In this document: piece by piece, positions 6,442 through 7,777 of the stretch
Numbering within the stretch: position 1 is the stretch's first letter
Layout: every line of letters begins with the position of its first letter
NCBI GenBank assembly: GCA_944358685.1
Contig: CALVRQ010000114.1
Location: 1-7,777 of the forward strand
Source: an uncultured Bacilli bacterium
GTDB lineage: Bacteria; Bacillota_I; Bacilli_A; RF39; UBA660
Direction: 5' to 3'
DNA length: 7,777 nt
Program-made: the position numbers and the translations under genes
The notes under the pieces: model-generated
Seen by the model: only the letters and a program-made list of their open reading frames with translations
What the model was told of the DNA's origin: nothing
Databases searched by the model: none

Positions 6442-7706
6442 TTTTCCTCCACTTCTAAAACTTGTGCTTTCAAACTTCCATCATTAAGTTTAATATTCAA
6501 AATATCATCTTTATTAATACCCTTAATACTCTTAAGTGCTTTATCATTCAAATATGTAATACTATATCCTCTAGCTAAAATATTTAAAGGATTCAAAAGA
6601 TTAAGTTTATCAATAATCATTTTAACCTCTATTACTTTATCTTTATAAAGTAACCTAGGATTCACAAGTACGTAACTCTTTTTTATCTTTTCAAGCTCAT
6701 TTTTCATCTTATCAACTTTACCAAGCATTAAATTATTTAATTTATCATTCATCAAAACTAAACTTTGTTTCTTGTTTTCAAACATAATCTGTGGATTTTT
6801 TATCACAAAGGAATTTTTAACCGAATCTAAATATAATTTCAAATAATTTACTTTCTTGTAAATACTCTCGTTAAGTCTAATAGAAAGTTGATTTATATGC
6901 GTCTTCAAATCACTCATATTAGGTACAGCTAATTCCGCTGCTGCTGTTGGCGTTGGTGCTCTTAAATCAGCGACAAAATCTGCAATTGTAAAATCAACCT
7001 CATGACCAACCGCACTAATAACTGGAATTTTTGAATTATAAATAGCCCTAGCTACAACTTCTTCATTAAAAGGCCATAAATCTTCAATAGAACCACCACC
7101 GCGACCAACAATCAAAACATCTAAATCATACCCTTGTGCTCTTTCAATATTACGTACTATATCATCCTTCGCATTTTCTCCTTGAACCAAAGTTGGAAAT
7201 AAAATAGTCTCACAAATTGGAAATCTCCTTTTAATTGTAGTCATAATATCGCGAATAGCTGCCCCAGTACTCGCCGTAATAATACCAACCCTTTTCGGAA
7301 TCTTTGGTATTTTTTTCTTATGTGATGCATCAAATAAACCTTCAGATTGTAACTTCTTCTTTAACTGTTCAAATGCCACATATAAATTACCAACTCCATC
7401 TTCAAGCATTTCATCAACATAAATCTGATAACTACCCATCGCCTCATAAATACTTACCCGGCCACTTACCAAAACCTTCATGCCATCAGCTGGTTTAAAT
7501 AATACCTTACTCGCATTACTTCTAAACATAATTGCATTAATTTTACTTGTCTCATCTTTCAAAGAAAAGTAAAAATGCCCCGTTGTATGTGCCTTAAAAT
7601 TAGAAATTTCTCCTCTTAAAAAAACCCGTTGTAAATTCTCATCAACATCTAATTTAGCCTTTAAATAACGAGTAATTGCACTAACTGAAAGATACTTGTC
7701 CTCCAC
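6438..7706 (-). CDS. xseA: Exonuclease VII large (catalytic) subunit
   Basis: The 422-residue product degrades single-stranded DNA from both ends to oligonucleotides, without needing a divalent metal, and takes part in repair and recombination. Residues 1-100 form the OB-fold DNA-binding domain (LRGEISNFKAHTTGHFYFSL). The catalytic domain shows KRVGIITASTGAAIRDIM (Asp153), GRGGGSIEDLWPFN (Arg202) and SAVGHEVDFTIADFVAD (His235, Asp238), followed by LRAPTPTAAAE. These correspond in order and spacing to the E. coli residues shown to be essential (Asp155, Arg205, His238, Asp241). The C-terminal ~160 residues are helical, for XseB binding, with ILARGYSITY near the end. The start is GTG 7706 with AAGG about 7 nt upstream, overlapping the nusB stop by 1 nt (TAGTG). 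Length is within the usual range, and nothing is missing. Confidence 0.97.
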   Translation of the reverse strand: MEDKYLSVSAITRYLKAKLDVDENLQRVFLRGEISNFKAHTTGHFYFSLKDETSKINAIMFRSNASKVLFKPADGMKVLVSGRVSIYEAMGSYQIYVDEMLEDGVGNLYVAFEQLKKKLQSEGLFDASHKKKIPKIPKRVGIITASTGAAIRDIMTTIKRRFPICETILFPTLVQGENAKDDIVRNIERAQGYDLDVLIVGRGGGSIEDLWPFNEEVVARAIYNSKIPVISAVGHEVDFTIADFVADLRAPTPTAAAELAVPNMSDLKTHINQLSIRLNESIYKKVNYLKLYLDSVKNSFVIKNPQIMFENKKQSLVLMNDKLNNLMLGKVDKMKNELEKIKKSYVLVNPRLLYKDKVIEVKMIIDKLNLLNPLNILARGYSITYLNDKALKSIKGINKDDILNIKLNDGSLKAQVLEVEEK

Positions 7707-7777
7707 TACTGCACCTTCTCATGATAAATCTTATCTAAAACACCATTTATCATCTTTCTAACACTATCATCACTATA
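7706..7777 (-). CDS. nusB: NusB transcription antitermination factor, last 23 codons (5' end outside window)
   Basis: The minus-strand frame open from the right edge ends at TAG (7706-7708) and reads YSDDSVRKMINGVLDKIYHE before the final residues. The 'INGVLDKI' block is the typical C-terminal helix of NusB, which with NusE (S10) binds boxA RNA and supports rRNA antitermination. The order nusB-xseA-xseB is common in Bacillota and strengthens the call. In B. subtilis folD lies between nusB and xseA; here nusB abuts xseA with a 1-nt overlap. Only the fragment is seen, so integrity of the rest is unknown. Confidence 0.85.
   Translation of the reverse strand, partial: YSDDSVRKMINGVLDKIYHEKVQ

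Noticed and set aside
7304..7498. 64-codon plus-strand open frame
   Set aside because: Antisense shadow of xseA, with no start signals.

Overview
The window is AT-rich, tightly packed bacterial DNA. It looks like a low-GC, single-membrane Bacillota close to the Bacilli, probably an uncultured lineage. The evidence is a LexA of Bacillus length, Bacillus-type SOS boxes, a YneF (UPF0154) protein, a TIGR04086/YrzE-like membrane protein, strong AGGAGG ribosome binding sites and a class B sortase. UGA is a genuine stop (xseA, the gene before tgt, and a pilin all end in TGA), so the standard code applies, not the Mycoplasma code. No stretch over 300 bases lacks a gene. No RNA gene, CRISPR array, insertion sequence or phage gene was seen.

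Layout, left to right. Positions 1-374 (+) hold the 3' part of a class B sortase. It converges on a membrane-anchored surface protein (402-1244, -), with a hairpin terminator between them. A four-helix TIGR04086 membrane protein (1364-1720, +) starts divergently from that gene and converges on tgt. A minus-strand block follows: a 45-residue SOS-controlled membrane peptide (3598-3735), yneF (3309-3533), a small protein with a possible Cys-His-Asp catalytic triad (2853-3269) and tgt (1732-2856). lexA (3869-4486, +) is transcribed divergently from this block. The intergenic region has two back-to-back promoters and two SOS operators.

Right of lexA, a minus-strand operon (4503-6143) encodes two prepilin-like proteins and a membrane-anchored protein with Ig-like domains and a degenerate pilin-type N terminus. 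It has its own promoter. Further right are xseB, xseA (both subunits of exonuclease VII) and the last 23 codons of nusB, all on the minus strand with 1-4 bp overlaps.

How the genes fit together: lexA, the small peptide and yneF keep the order lexA | yneA ... yneF known from Bacillus subtilis, where YneA is the SOS-induced division inhibitor. The peptide is therefore best read as a very short counterpart of YneA/SosA, although it has no recognisable sequence match beyond its position and membrane anchor. Exonuclease VII is also a DNA-metabolism enzyme but shows no SOS box here. The pilin operon and the sortase/surface-protein pair concern the cell envelope. No pilus ATPase, platform protein or prepilin peptidase lies in the window. 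The most unusual items are the mini SOS peptide, the putative Cys-His-Asp protein coupled to tgt, and the Ig-domain protein with a pilin-like leader.
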